DNA of 64,000 nt from Megasphaera elsdenii. Its GTDB lineage: Bacteria; Bacillota; Negativicutes; Veillonellales; Megasphaeraceae. Below the pieces are notes generated by a model. The model saw nothing but the letters and a program-made list of their open reading frames with translations. It was not told the DNA's origin and searched no databases. Both the position numbers and the translations under genes were made by a program. Shown piece after piece: positions 35,146 through 44,102 of this stretch; positions within the stretch are counted from its first letter, which is position 1; each line of letters opens with the position of its first letter. The DNA lies in the NCBI RefSeq assembly GCF_020539865.1, contig NZ_JAJBQV010000004.1, forward strand, positions 44,202-108,201, written 5' to 3'.

Positions 35146-35507
35146 TAGCGCTCCGGAATGATTTCCAGCCAGTAGCCGTCGGGATCGACGATGAAATAGA
35201 TACCCATGGCCGGATTCTGATAGACGACACAGCCCATATCTTTATGTTTGGCCAGGGCTGCTTTCATATCCTTGACAGCAAAGGCCGTGTGGAATTCGTT
35301 TTCCCCCAGGTTATACGGTTCCTTGCGGTCTTTGAGCCAGGTCAGTTCCAACTGGAAATCGGACACGCCGTCTCCGAGATAGACGATGGTGAAATCGGGA
35401 TTTTCAATGCGGCTGACTTCGGTCAGGCCCAAGGCTTCTTTGTAGAAGTCCATGCTGCGCTGGAGATCCAGTACGTTGAAATTAGTGTGTTTAAAAGTGA
35501 ATTGCAT
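35145..35507 (-). CDS. VOC-family protein (glyoxalase I-like)
   Basis: A 120-residue vicinal oxygen chelate protein, probably a lactoylglutathione-lyase-like enzyme. Pattern: TNFNVLDLQRSMDFYKEALG, then ENEFHTAFAVKDM and FIVDPDGYWLEIIPE; H, E, H and E metal ligands are in place. Whether it acts on methylglyoxal adducts is not certain. Start at ATG 35505-35507, 8 bases after GGGGG. Overlaps tcdA by one base. Confidence 0.88.
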   Translation of the reverse strand: MQFTFKHTNFNVLDLQRSMDFYKEALGLTEVSRIENPDFTIVYLGDGVSDFQLELTWLKDRKEPYNLGENEFHTAFAVKDMKAALAKHKDMGCVVYQNPAMGIYFIVDPDGYWLEIIPER

Positions 35508-35523
35508 AGTACTTACCCCCTTT

Positions 35524-36006
35524 TTATTGGTTTGCTTCTTGCCAGCCTTTCGATACGTCGACCCATTCCCTGGCATGGGAATACGTTTCCAGTTCGGGCA
35601 GTGTCAGTTCGATGGCACTGTTGGCTGTACCACAGGCAGGAAAGACGGTCTGGAAGCGTTTAAGCGATTCATCGAGGAAGACTTCGACGTCGTCATTGAC
35701 GGCAAAAGGACAGACACCGCCGACGGGATGGCCGATGAGCCGTTCTACGTCGCTTGCCTTGATCATCGTCGCCTTCTTGTGGAACTGTTCTTTGAACTTA
35801 TGGTTATCTACACGGGCATCGCCGGCAAAGAGGACCAAAATCGGATGGTCGCCGACGAGGAAAGACATGGACTTGGCAATGCGCCGGCCTTCCGTATGAA
35901 GGGCGGCTGCCGCTTCTTCGACAGTCGCACTGGATTGACTGAGTTCCATGACCCGGTCTTCCATTCCCCACTGGGAAAAATAATCGCGTACTTTTTGAAT
36001 AGACAA
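35524..36006 (-). CDS. YbaK/EbsC-family aminoacyl-tRNA deacylase
   Basis: A 160-residue trans-editing domain that hydrolyses mischarged tRNA (Cys- or Ala-tRNA-Pro types). KSMSFLVGDHPILVLFAGD contains the catalytic lysine region, GGVCPFAV is the conserved loop, and HKFKEQFHKKATMI fits the family. Which tRNA it edits is unknown. Short gap after sbcC; it may be the last gene of that operon or separate. Confidence 0.88.
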   Translation of the reverse strand: MSIQKVRDYFSQWGMEDRVMELSQSSATVEEAAAALHTEGRRIAKSMSFLVGDHPILVLFAGDARVDNHKFKEQFHKKATMIKASDVERLIGHPVGGVCPFAVNDDVEVFLDESLKRFQTVFPACGTANSAIELTLPELETYSHAREWVDVSKGWQEANQ

Positions 36007-36058
36007 AATTCTCCCCCTCTCTATTCGTCATGATTTTATTATATACTAATCGCGACGG

Positions 36059-39000
36059 TCAGGCAAACTCAAAGGACGACGTACTGCCCCGGTCGGTCTT
36101 GTGAACGGCCAGGCGGGCATCGATACGTTCCTTCAGTTCGGGGACGTGAGAAATGATACCGACCAGGCGGCCACCGCTGCGCAGAGACGCCAAAGTCTTC
36201 AAGGCGTAATCCAAGATTTCGCCGTCGAGGGTACCGAAGCCTTCATCGATGAACATCGTATCCAGGTGAATGCCGCCAGAATAGGCCTGAACGACGTCGG
36301 CCAGGCCCAGGGCCAGGGACAGGGATGCCAGGAAGGTCTCGCCGCCAGACAAGGTGTTGGCCGGACGGGCATAGCCCGTATAGTTGTCATAGACTTCGAT
36401 ATCCAAGCCGATCTGCTTGACCCGCTTGTCGTCCCAGGACTGGGAACGCTGCAAGCTGTACCGCTGGCGGCTCATGCCCTGCAGGCGTCCGTTGGCGGCG
36501 GCCAGGACTTCATCGAGGAGGGCCCCGAGGATGTAGCGTTCAAAGTTGATGCCCGTCTGCTTACCGGCAATGAGTTCATAGACGGCGCCGACAGTCTTAT
36601 AAGCTTCGGTCAGGTCCTGGCCTTCCTGCTGCAAAGCGGCCAGGGCTTCCTTTTCCTGCTGCCAGTGCTGATACTTGGCAGCTAATCTGCCCTTTTCTTC
36701 GCCCAAGGCCTGGCTGGCCTTTTCAGCTCCGGCCAGAGCCGCCCGGACAGCTGCCACGTCGGGCCGGGCCTGCGTGCCGATGGCTTTATATTCCTGCGCC
36801 AGCTGGCCTTGTACCTGCTGTACCTGTTGGTCATAGTGACGGACGGCTTCTTCCAGTTCTGGTATTTGCAAAACAGCATCCTGCATGGCCCGGCAGGCCT
36901 TGACACTTTCAAAGCCGGCGGCCAGGACGCGGTCCCGCAGGGCCTGGACCCCTTGGCTGAAGCGGTCCCGCAGGGAATGGACTTGTTCCTGCCAGTTCTG
37001 CGCTTCCTGCTGCTGTTTAGCTGCCTGCCGTTCGCCGGCGACGACGGCATCGCGATAGTGCTGCAAGTCCTTTTCATAGGCGCTGATAGCGCGGTTCAAA
37101 GCATCCAATCGTCGCTGCAAAGCCAGCGGGTCGCGATAGGCTGCCGGCAGGTCTGCTTCCAGGCTGGCCTTCGTCTCAGCCGCTTTAGCCGCAGCAGTCC
37201 GCGCTTGTTCCACTGCCGTCCGAGCCGCTTCTTCTTCCCTTTCCCAACGGACCAGTCTGGCCTGCCCAGCGGTGACGGCTTGTTTCAGCTTTTCGCCGTC
37301 CTGGACCTGCTGCTGCAGCCGTTCCATAATCACTTGGGCTTGTTCGGCCTTGGCCTGCCAGTCCTCCAAGATCCCGTCTTTTGGATACTGACGGCGCAGG
37401 GCCTCGCACTGAGCCTGCAGGGCCTGGTATCGGGTCTCATCGGCTTTAGCCGTCACTTCCCATTGTTGGCGCTTTGCTTCACTGGCTTCGGCCATTTTCT
37501 GATGCTGTTCGACGTCGCGCCGTTCCGGCAGGGATTCCGGGCGCATTGCCGGCAAGGGATGGGCTTTCGAGCCGCAGACCGGGCAGGGCTGGCCGTCTTC
37601 CAGTTCCGACGCCAAGACGGCTGCCTGAGCCTGCAGGAACAGGGCCCGCACGCTTTCATAGGCAATGCGTTCGTCCCTGGCTTTAACAGCCGCTTTTTCC
37701 AGGAATGTTTGGCTGTGCTTCCACTGTTTCAGTGCTTCTTTGGCCTGAGCTTCCAGCTTGACGGCTTCGCCTTCGTGCTGGAGCCGGTCGTTCAAGGCCT
37801 GCCAACGAGCCTTGGCCTGTTCCGCTGCGACGGCTTGTCCGGCCAGGGCATCGACGCCTTCCCGCGCCTTGTCCAATGCCTGTTTTTCCCTCTCTTTTTT
37901 CTCCCGGGCCTTATTCCATCGCCCTTCGGCACAGGTCACATTTTTCTGACACTGTGCTTCTTTGAGGCAGCAGTCCCGATAGGAACCGGCTTTATCCTGC
38001 AAGCTCGTCAGCTGTACTCGTTCCTCACAGTCTGCTTTATAGCCCTTTTCGCGAGCCGAAAGGCCTTCCAGCTGCTGCTTGGCCGCAGTTAGGTCCTGCC
38101 GGGCCTTTTCGGCCAGTTTTCCCGCTTTTTCGGCGGCTTTATGAGCCGCTTTGCCCTCTCTTTCCAAATCATCCAAGTGGCGGCATGGTTCGGCCAGGAT
38201 TTCGGCCTTGCGCAGGGTAGCGATGGTACCCCTTTTATCCTGGAACAATCGGGCCTGCTCCTGGAGCTGTGCCGCTTCCCGTCGTTTCTGGTCCCGCAGC
38301 AGCCAGTGAGCTTCCAAAGCCTGGGCAGCCTGAAAAGCAGCCTGGCAGGTTTTACGCGTCCCTTCGGCGGCCTGCCACTGCGTATCTACCGCCACCATCT
38401 GGTCCTGCCATTGCCGTTCTTTTCCAGTCAGTTCCTTTTCGTCAGCAATGTCCAGCGCTGCCAGGCACTGTTCCCGCCGCTGCCGGACTTGCTCATACTG
38501 GCTGGCCAAGGCATCGTGGCGGGCTTTAGCCAATTCCTGGAGACGGGCATAGCGCTGAGTATGGAAAAGAGTCTGCATGATCTGTTGACGTTCGCCGGAC
38601 CCGGCCAGGAGGAGCTTGCGGAAGTCCCCTTGCGGCAATAAGACGACCTGGCGGAACTGGTCGGCTTTGAAGCCCAGCAGTCTTTCAACGGCAGCCGTCA
38701 CATTCTTGGCAGCTGCCAGCTTTTCCTGATTCCCAGCTTCATCCGTTTCATACAAAGCGGCCTTGGCCGAAGCCTTCTTCAAGCCTGTACCGCGTTTCTT
38801 AGCGATTTCCTGTTCCGGGCTGCGGTCGATGCGGTAGTATTTCTGGCCAATCGCAAAGCGGAACGACACGGACGTCGCTTCCTGAGGCGATGCGTATTCG
38901 CTGCGCATATGGGCGCCAGTACGACTGTCGCCGCTGGTGCTGCCGTAAAGGGCATAACACATGGCGTCGAGAATTGTCGTCTTGCCGGCCCCTGTCGGCC

Positions 39001-39103
39001 CATAGATGAGGAATAATTTATGGTCCCCTAATTGGCGGAAATCGACGATTTCCTGACCGGCATAGGGGCCAAAAGCCTTCATGTCTAAGTAAATGGGAAT
39101 CAT
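36059..39103 (-). CDS. sbcC: Exonuclease subunit SbcC (Rad50-like ATPase)
   Basis: A 1014-residue SMC-like ATPase that works with SbcD to cut DNA hairpins and process ends. Walker A GPTGAGKTTILDAMC is near residue 35, the zinc hook CPVCGS lies in the middle of a very long coiled coil (about 180-830), and the C-terminal ATPase half has LSGGETFLASLSLALGLAD and TMFIDEGFGTLD. Start at ATG 39101-39103 (MIPIYLDMKAFGPYAG), overlapping the sbcD stop by 4 bases (ATGA). Confidence 0.97.
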   Translation of the reverse strand: MIPIYLDMKAFGPYAGQEIVDFRQLGDHKLFLIYGPTGAGKTTILDAMCYALYGSTSGDSRTGAHMRSEYASPQEATSVSFRFAIGQKYYRIDRSPEQEIAKKRGTGLKKASAKAALYETDEAGNQEKLAAAKNVTAAVERLLGFKADQFRQVVLLPQGDFRKLLLAGSGERQQIMQTLFHTQRYARLQELAKARHDALASQYEQVRQRREQCLAALDIADEKELTGKERQWQDQMVAVDTQWQAAEGTRKTCQAAFQAAQALEAHWLLRDQKRREAAQLQEQARLFQDKRGTIATLRKAEILAEPCRHLDDLEREGKAAHKAAEKAGKLAEKARQDLTAAKQQLEGLSAREKGYKADCEERVQLTSLQDKAGSYRDCCLKEAQCQKNVTCAEGRWNKAREKKEREKQALDKAREGVDALAGQAVAAEQAKARWQALNDRLQHEGEAVKLEAQAKEALKQWKHSQTFLEKAAVKARDERIAYESVRALFLQAQAAVLASELEDGQPCPVCGSKAHPLPAMRPESLPERRDVEQHQKMAEASEAKRQQWEVTAKADETRYQALQAQCEALRRQYPKDGILEDWQAKAEQAQVIMERLQQQVQDGEKLKQAVTAGQARLVRWEREEEAARTAVEQARTAAAKAAETKASLEADLPAAYRDPLALQRRLDALNRAISAYEKDLQHYRDAVVAGERQAAKQQQEAQNWQEQVHSLRDRFSQGVQALRDRVLAAGFESVKACRAMQDAVLQIPELEEAVRHYDQQVQQVQGQLAQEYKAIGTQARPDVAAVRAALAGAEKASQALGEEKGRLAAKYQHWQQEKEALAALQQEGQDLTEAYKTVGAVYELIAGKQTGINFERYILGALLDEVLAAANGRLQGMSRQRYSLQRSQSWDDKRVKQIGLDIEVYDNYTGYARPANTLSGGETFLASLSLALGLADVVQAYSGGIHLDTMFIDEGFGTLDGEILDYALKTLASLRSGGRLVGIISHVPELKERIDARLAVHKTDRGSTSSFEFA

Positions 39104-40245
39104 AATAAGCTGCCCCCTTTTTCCAATTCTTCCCACAAGGCGCGGACACAGGCCTGTTCTTCATCGGTCAAAGGCTGATTCGGCCGCATGGCCTGGGCAA
39201 AACTAGTGAACAATTCGTGTTCCGTCACCGCTTGCAGATCAAAGTCACGCTGCCCGGCGGCCTGGGTGTTACGGTTGGGCATTTCCAAGGCCATGACATG
39301 GGGATACTTGCGCCGCAGTTTGGCCATGCCGTCGAGAATGGGCTGCGTATCGTCCAGGCGGGCCAAGATGAAGTCGTCCGGCCGGTCGTCATCGGCAGCC
39401 ATGATGGCCTCGAAAGAACCACTGACGACGCGCACGTCGTGGCGCGGCACGAAGTCCCGGAAGGCAAGATCTATCTGCCCGTCTGCCCCAATATCGGCGA
39501 TGACTGCCCCTTTATGCTGTCGGGCTTCGCCAAAAGAATATTTGAGCAGGCTGCCGGCATAGCGGATGGTATCGCTCGTAACCTTCTGCGGGCCGTGGAG
39601 ATGTCCCAAGGCCGTATACGTAAAAGGCGCGAAAAGGCTGCTCGTCACCTGGTCCGTCCCGCCAATGGACAAGGGCCGCTCGGAATCACCGGCTACGCCG
39701 CCGGCGACAAAGGCATGGGCGATGCAGACCGTACGCGCTCCTTGGGGAACGGACCGGACCTGCCAGTCCAGCAGGGCTTCCATGGCCTGCTGGTGATCGT
39801 GGACACTTTCCTGGCCGAGGACCTGCCGGACTACGGCCGGTTCAGCATAGGGAATGGTCAAGAAAGCGACAGGTCCCGCTTCATCGTCCAAGACGACAGG
39901 CCCTGTGAGACGGTCCAATTCGCCGGCAATATAGAGCCCTTGTGATGCCAGGAGACGGCTGGCAAAGGACAGGCGGGCCGGGCTGTCGTGGTTGCCGCTG
40001 ACGACCAAAAAGGGGATTTTCAAATCGGCTGTTATTTTCGTCGCGATGTCATCAAAGAGTTCAACGGCCTCTGCCGGCGGCAAGCTGCGGTCATAGACAT
40101 CGCCGGCCAAGACGACGGCGTCGATGCCTTCATCCCGGAGCAAGGGCAGGAATTGTTGCTCCAAGACATAGGCTTGATCTTCGGTCAAGTAATTTCCATA
40201 GAATAATTTCCCTAAATGCCAATCCGCTGTATGTAAAATACGCAT
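39100..40245 (-). CDS. sbcD: Exonuclease subunit SbcD (Mre11-like nuclease)
   Basis: A 381-residue calcineurin-like phosphoesterase. Metal-binding motifs appear in order: HTADWHLGK, AGDVYDR, SGNHDSPAR, CIAHAFVAGG and YTALGHLHGPQ. The C-terminal capping domain follows. Translationally coupled to sbcC; 20 bases after the endonuclease IV gene, so nfo-sbcD-sbcC form a DNA repair operon. Confidence 0.97.
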   Translation of the reverse strand: MRILHTADWHLGKLFYGNYLTEDQAYVLEQQFLPLLRDEGIDAVVLAGDVYDRSLPPAEAVELFDDIATKITADLKIPFLVVSGNHDSPARLSFASRLLASQGLYIAGELDRLTGPVVLDDEAGPVAFLTIPYAEPAVVRQVLGQESVHDHQQAMEALLDWQVRSVPQGARTVCIAHAFVAGGVAGDSERPLSIGGTDQVTSSLFAPFTYTALGHLHGPQKVTSDTIRYAGSLLKYSFGEARQHKGAVIADIGADGQIDLAFRDFVPRHDVRVVSGSFEAIMAADDDRPDDFILARLDDTQPILDGMAKLRRKYPHVMALEMPNRNTQAAGQRDFDLQAVTEHELFTSFAQAMRPNQPLTDEEQACVRALWEELEKGGSLL

Positions 40246-40265
40246 GAAATCCCTCCTTCAGACAA

Positions 40266-41096
40266 TTACTGCTGCAAAGATTGCAACAAGGCAATTTCTC
40301 GGGCATACCCGTCGAGGTCGTTCGGCGTTTCCAAGTAAAAGGGCAGGTCCCGCAGGGCCGGATGGTTGACGATGCGTCGGAAAGCTTCCAGGCCGATATG
40401 GCCATCACCGATTTTTTCGTGACGGTCCTTATGGCTGGCCAGCTCGTTCTTGCTGTCGTTGATATGGACCGCTTTCAGTCGTTTTAACCCGATGACCTTA
40501 TCAAAAGTCGTCAATACATCGTCGAGATGATGAACAATATCATATCCGCCATCAAAAACGTGACACGTATCGAGGCAGGCGCCGAGCTTATCGTTCATGG
40601 CGACTTTCTCGATGATAGCTGCCAGTTCCTCAAAGGTCCGGCCTACTTCCGTCCCCTTGCCAGCCATAGTCTCTAACAGGACTGTCGTCTTCTGGCCCGG
40701 GAACATACACGTATTGAGCATGTCGGCAATCAAGGCGATACCCTTTTCAGCACCCTGTCCGACGTGGCTGCCGGGATGGAAATTGTAACGACAGTTATCG
40801 ACATACTCCAAACGGCGCAGATCATCGGCCATGGCCTGGCGGGCAAACTCCCGGGTCTTCTCCGTCTTTGAACAGCCGTTCAACGTATACGGCGCATGAG
40901 CCAGGATAGGCGCGAAATGGTGTTCCGCCATGAGCCGGTTCAAAGCTTGGATATCGTCGACATCCAATTTGCGGACACCGCTGCCGCGGGGATTGCGGGA
41001 GAAAAACTGAAACGTATCCGCTCCTATAGATAAAGCTTCGCCACCCATGTGCAAAAATCCTTGTGAAACCGATAAATGACATCCAATATGTAACAT
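40266..41096 (-). CDS. nfo: Deoxyribonuclease IV (AP endonuclease)
   Basis: A 276-residue TIM-barrel enzyme with three zinc ions that nicks DNA 5' to abasic sites. Signatures: [11 protein letters not shown] at the start, [10 protein letters not shown] in the middle, [15 protein letters not shown], and [20 protein letters not shown] near the C-terminus. Start at ATG 41094-41096, 7 bases after AGGAGG. Confidence 0.96.
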   Translation of the reverse strand: MLHIGCHLSVSQGFLHMGGEALSIGADTFQFFSRNPRGSGVRKLDVDDIQALNRLMAEHHFAPILAHAPYTLNGCSKTEKTREFARQAMADDLRRLEYVDNCRYNFHPGSHVGQGAEKGIALIADMLNTCMFPGQKTTVLLETMAGKGTEVGRTFEELAAIIEKVAMNDKLGACLDTCHVFDGGYDIVHHLDDVLTTFDKVIGLKRLKAVHINDSKNELASHKDRHEKIGDGHIGLEAFRRIVNHPALRDLPFYLETPNDLDGYAREIALLQSLQQ

Positions 41097-41124
41097 ATTT
41101 ATCCCTCCTGCGCGCCGGATAACG

Positions 41125-41212
41125 AAAAAGGCTGCCGCACAAAGCCCGTCCAGCCTCATGCAGCAGCCCCTATCCCTAGACTATATCAAAAATTGAAAAT
41201 TGAAAATTAAAT
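41125..41212 (-). terminator. Terminator of the PerR-like gene, with AAAATTG heptamers
   Basis: Hairpin GGCTGCcGCA / TGCaGCAGCC (41128-41168) with A5 on the left, giving a T run on the minus strand. Between it and the gene lie three tandem AAAATT(G/A) heptamers (about 41189-41209). Confidence 0.7.
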
Positions 41213-41214
41213 GC

Positions 41215-41625
41215 TTACGATTGTTTCTGGCAATCCGGGCAAATGCCGACAAACGAAATACTGACGCCATTGACGACGAAAACGCTCTGTTCAGCTGCCT
41301 GCTGACGCAATCCCTCCAGATCCATGTCGATATCGATAACGCGGTTGCATTTTTCACAACGAATATGAGCATGGGGAGTCATATTATAATCATAGCGATG
41401 GGCATCTTCTGCACACTGCAAGACCTGTACAACGCCAATCTTGGCAAAGATTTCCATCGTCTTGTAGACCGTAGCCAGACTCATAGACGGGTAATTGGGC
41501 TGCAATATCTTGTAAATCGCTTCGGCATTGGGATGCGTCGGATTGTGATTGATGGCTTCGTACACAGCCAGGCGCTGCGGTGTAACTTTATAGCCGTTTT
41601 TTCGCAAAACTTCAGCAATTTCCAT
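41215..41625 (-). CDS. perR: Fur-family regulator, PerR-like
   Basis: A 136-residue metal-dependent repressor. The winged helix spans KVTPQRLAVYEAINHN to SLATVYKTMEIFAKIG. Regulatory metal ligands are in HRYDYNMTPHAHIRC; aspartate in RYDY is the PerR-like choice, whereas Fur and Zur differ. Two CxxC pairs (CEKC and CPDC) bind structural zinc. PerR senses peroxide through iron-driven histidine oxidation. Start at ATG 41623-41625 after GGGGGA. Fur or Zur is not excluded. Confidence 0.85.
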   Translation of the reverse strand: MEIAEVLRKNGYKVTPQRLAVYEAINHNPTHPNAEAIYKILQPNYPSMSLATVYKTMEIFAKIGVVQVLQCAEDAHRYDYNMTPHAHIRCEKCNRVIDIDMDLEGLRQQAAEQSVFVVNGVSISFVGICPDCQKQS

Positions 41626-41694
41626 TTTTATCCCCCTTTCTTGGAAAACTATGGTATAATAAGATATTCTAGCTTCATTTGAGCTTTGAATCAT

Positions 41695-41730
41695 ACAGAA
41701 TACTGTATAATATTCTGTATTATATTATAA
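41695..41730. promoter_or_regulatory. Candidate operator upstream of the PerR-like gene
   Basis: Inverted repeat ACAGAATA / TATTCTGT (41695-41702 and 41711-41718) around CTGTATAA, followed directly by TTATATTATAA-like sequence similar to a PerR box. It lies between the divergent perR-like and tex genes and could control both. Confidence 0.5.
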
Positions 41731-41819
41731 CGGTTATTAAGAAAAATTTCAATGTTTTACACAATTTTTTTCTTATACAATAAGTAATATCAACTATTTA
41801 GTTAGGAAGGAAGGTAATC

Positions 41820-43985
41820 ATGACAGAGGAAACGATAATCGCTGAAATCGCCAGGACCCTGGGTATACAGCCATCCCAAGTCCAATCTGCCCTTGCCCTT
41901 TTTGCACAGGGCAATACGATTCCCTTTATCGCCCGATACCGGAAAGAAACGACGGGAACCCTCGATGAAGTCCAGCTCCGCTGCATCCAGGAGCAATATG
42001 CCTATGAACAGGCCCTGGCCAGCCGCAAGGAAACGGTCCGCCAATCCATTGTCGATCAGGGATGCTGGAACGACGAATTGGCAAAAGAACTGGAAGCTGC
42101 CCGGCAGCTCCAGGACGTAGAAGACCTCTATTTACCGTATAAGCCGAAAAAACGGACAAAAGCCTCCATGGCTCGTGAAGCCGGCCTGGAACCGCTGGCA
42201 AACCTGTTCCTGTCGCAAAGAGCCAACGGCCCGGCGCCGGAAAAAGCCGCTCAGGCCTACCTCACGGACGAGGTGCCTTCCGTAGAAGATGCCATCCAGG
42301 GCGCTGCCAATATCCTGGCCGAACGTTTTTCCGAACGAGCCGATTTCCGCCGTATCCTGCGCCGGGACCTTTGGCATCAAGCCCGCCTGACCTGCAGCCT
42401 GCAAGTCGAAGAACGTGAAGCCGGCCCTCTGCTGACGTATGACGGTTTCAGCGAACACATCTCCCGTATCCCGAGCTACCGCACTTTAGCCATCAATCGC
42501 GGTGAAAATGAAAAAAAGCTGAAAGTAACGCTGAAAGAGCCAGCAGACCAACACATTGAAAAGCTCTGCCGCTTAATCATCCAGCACTCGTCGCCGTATG
42601 AAACAATTCTCCGCGACGCTGCAGCCGACAGCTATAAGCGGCTCATTGCGCCACAGATGGAACGGGAAATACGCAACGAATTGACAGCACAAGCCGAAAA
42701 ACAAGCTATCGATGTCTTTGCTGAAAACCTCCGGCACGTCCTGTTGCAGCCGCCTTTTTCCGGCCAAATCATCTTAGGCCTGGACCCAGGATTCCGCACA
42801 GGCTGCAAAGCTGCCGTCATCGACGCCATAGGCCGCGTCCTCGCTTATGGAACGTATTACCTGACAAAATCGTTGTATCAAAAAGAACAGAGCGCGAAAG
42901 CTCTAGCCCGGATGATTCAGAAATACGGAGTCACCCTCATTTCCATCGGTAACGGTACGGCATCATACGAAACGGAGCAATTCGTCTCGTCCCTCATCGC
43001 TGACTACCAGTTATCCTGCCGCTACGTCATCACCAACGAAGCCGGTGCCTCTGTTTATTCCGCCTCGGACCTGGCTCGGGACGAACTGCCAGGTCTGGAC
43101 GTCACCATCCGCGGTGCCGTTTCCATTGCCCGTCGCATCCAAGATCCATTGGCTGAATCAGTGAAAATCGACGCGCGAGCTATCGGCGTCGGCCAGTATC
43201 AGCACGATGTCAATCAGAAAGCCTTGTCAGCTGCGTTAGATCAAGTCGTTACGTCTGTCGTCAACTACGTCGGCGTCGACCTCAATACGGCATCGGCAGC
43301 CTTATTGCAGCACGTATCGGGCTTGACAACGGCTACCGCCGGGAACATCGTCGCCTACCGAGACGAAAATGGTCCCTTCCAGGATCGGCAGGACCTGCTC
43401 AAAGTCCCCCGCCTGGGCCCAGCGACCTTCACACAATGCGCCGGTTTCCTGCGCATCAAAGATGGCAAGGAACCGCTGGACAATACGTCTGTCCATCCCG
43501 AATCGTATAGACTGGCTGAACAAATTGCCAATCATTACGGCCTGTCCCATGAAGACCTGAAGGATCCAGACAAGCTGGCCAGCCTGCGCGATAAGATACA
43601 GATGAACGCGGCACCGAAACTGGCTGCGGCCCTCGGCGCTGGTGAACCAACCATCAAAGATATTTTGGAAGAACTGCGCAAGCCCGGCCGTGACGTGCGC
43701 AGCGAATTCCCGAAACCCCTGACGCGCCGCCATGTCATGAGCCTGGACGACTTGCAAATCGGCACCGTCGTCCGCGGCACGGTCCAGAACGTCGTCGACT
43801 TCGGCGCCTTCGTCGATTTCGGTCTGAAGACACCTGGCCTGGTACACCGTTCTCAGCTGAGCCGCCATCCGTTCCGTCATCCGACAGACGTCGTCCACGC
43901 CGGCGATATCGTTGAAGCCGAAATCATCAGCGTCGATGCCGCCCGCGGCCGCATCGGCCTGTCCATGAAAAAAGTGAAAAAATAA
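41820..43985 (+). CDS. tex: Tex-family RNA-binding transcription accessory protein
   Basis: A 721-residue cytoplasmic nucleic-acid-binding protein of the Tex/Spt6-like family. The N-terminal helical region includes NTIPFIARYRKETTGTLDE and DLYLPYKPKKRTKASMARE. A YqgF-like RNase H fold begins near 320 (ILGLDPGFRTGCKAAVID). An HhH2 module follows (VNYVGVDLNTASAALLQHV), and the C-terminal S1 domain starts at GTVVRGTVQNVVDFGAFVDF. Divergent from the PerR-like gene; single gene with a terminator after it. Confidence 0.96.
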   Translation: MTEETIIAEIARTLGIQPSQVQSALALFAQGNTIPFIARYRKETTGTLDEVQLRCIQEQYAYEQALASRKETVRQSIVDQGCWNDELAKELEAARQLQDVEDLYLPYKPKKRTKASMAREAGLEPLANLFLSQRANGPAPEKAAQAYLTDEVPSVEDAIQGAANILAERFSERADFRRILRRDLWHQARLTCSLQVEEREAGPLLTYDGFSEHISRIPSYRTLAINRGENEKKLKVTLKEPADQHIEKLCRLIIQHSSPYETILRDAAADSYKRLIAPQMEREIRNELTAQAEKQAIDVFAENLRHVLLQPPFSGQIILGLDPGFRTGCKAAVIDAIGRVLAYGTYYLTKSLYQKEQSAKALARMIQKYGVTLISIGNGTASYETEQFVSSLIADYQLSCRYVITNEAGASVYSASDLARDELPGLDVTIRGAVSIARRIQDPLAESVKIDARAIGVGQYQHDVNQKALSAALDQVVTSVVNYVGVDLNTASAALLQHVSGLTTATAGNIVAYRDENGPFQDRQDLLKVPRLGPATFTQCAGFLRIKDGKEPLDNTSVHPESYRLAEQIANHYGLSHEDLKDPDKLASLRDKIQMNAAPKLAAALGAGEPTIKDILEELRKPGRDVRSEFPKPLTRRHVMSLDDLQIGTVVRGTVQNVVDFGAFVDFGLKTPGLVHRSQLSRHPFRHPTDVVHAGDIVEAEIISVDAARGRIGLSMKKVKK

Positions 43986-44065
43986 TTCGTTTGCCGTGGG
44001 TCGTTCATTGTTTGCCGTTCAATGCGGGAATTCTTCGGTCCACGATACACGCCAAACGAACCACG

Positions 44066-44102
44066 AAAAAAGCCTGTCGCTTTATTGCGGCAGGCTTTTT
44101 TC
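44066..44102. terminator. Bidirectional terminator between tex and the zinc-ribbon gene
   Basis: Stem AGCCTGTCGC / GCGGCAGGCT, loop TTTATT, with A6 before and T6 after. Heptamer-like repeats (GTTTGCC, GTGGGTC; ACGCCAA, ACGAACC) occupy 43987-44065. Confidence 0.88.
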
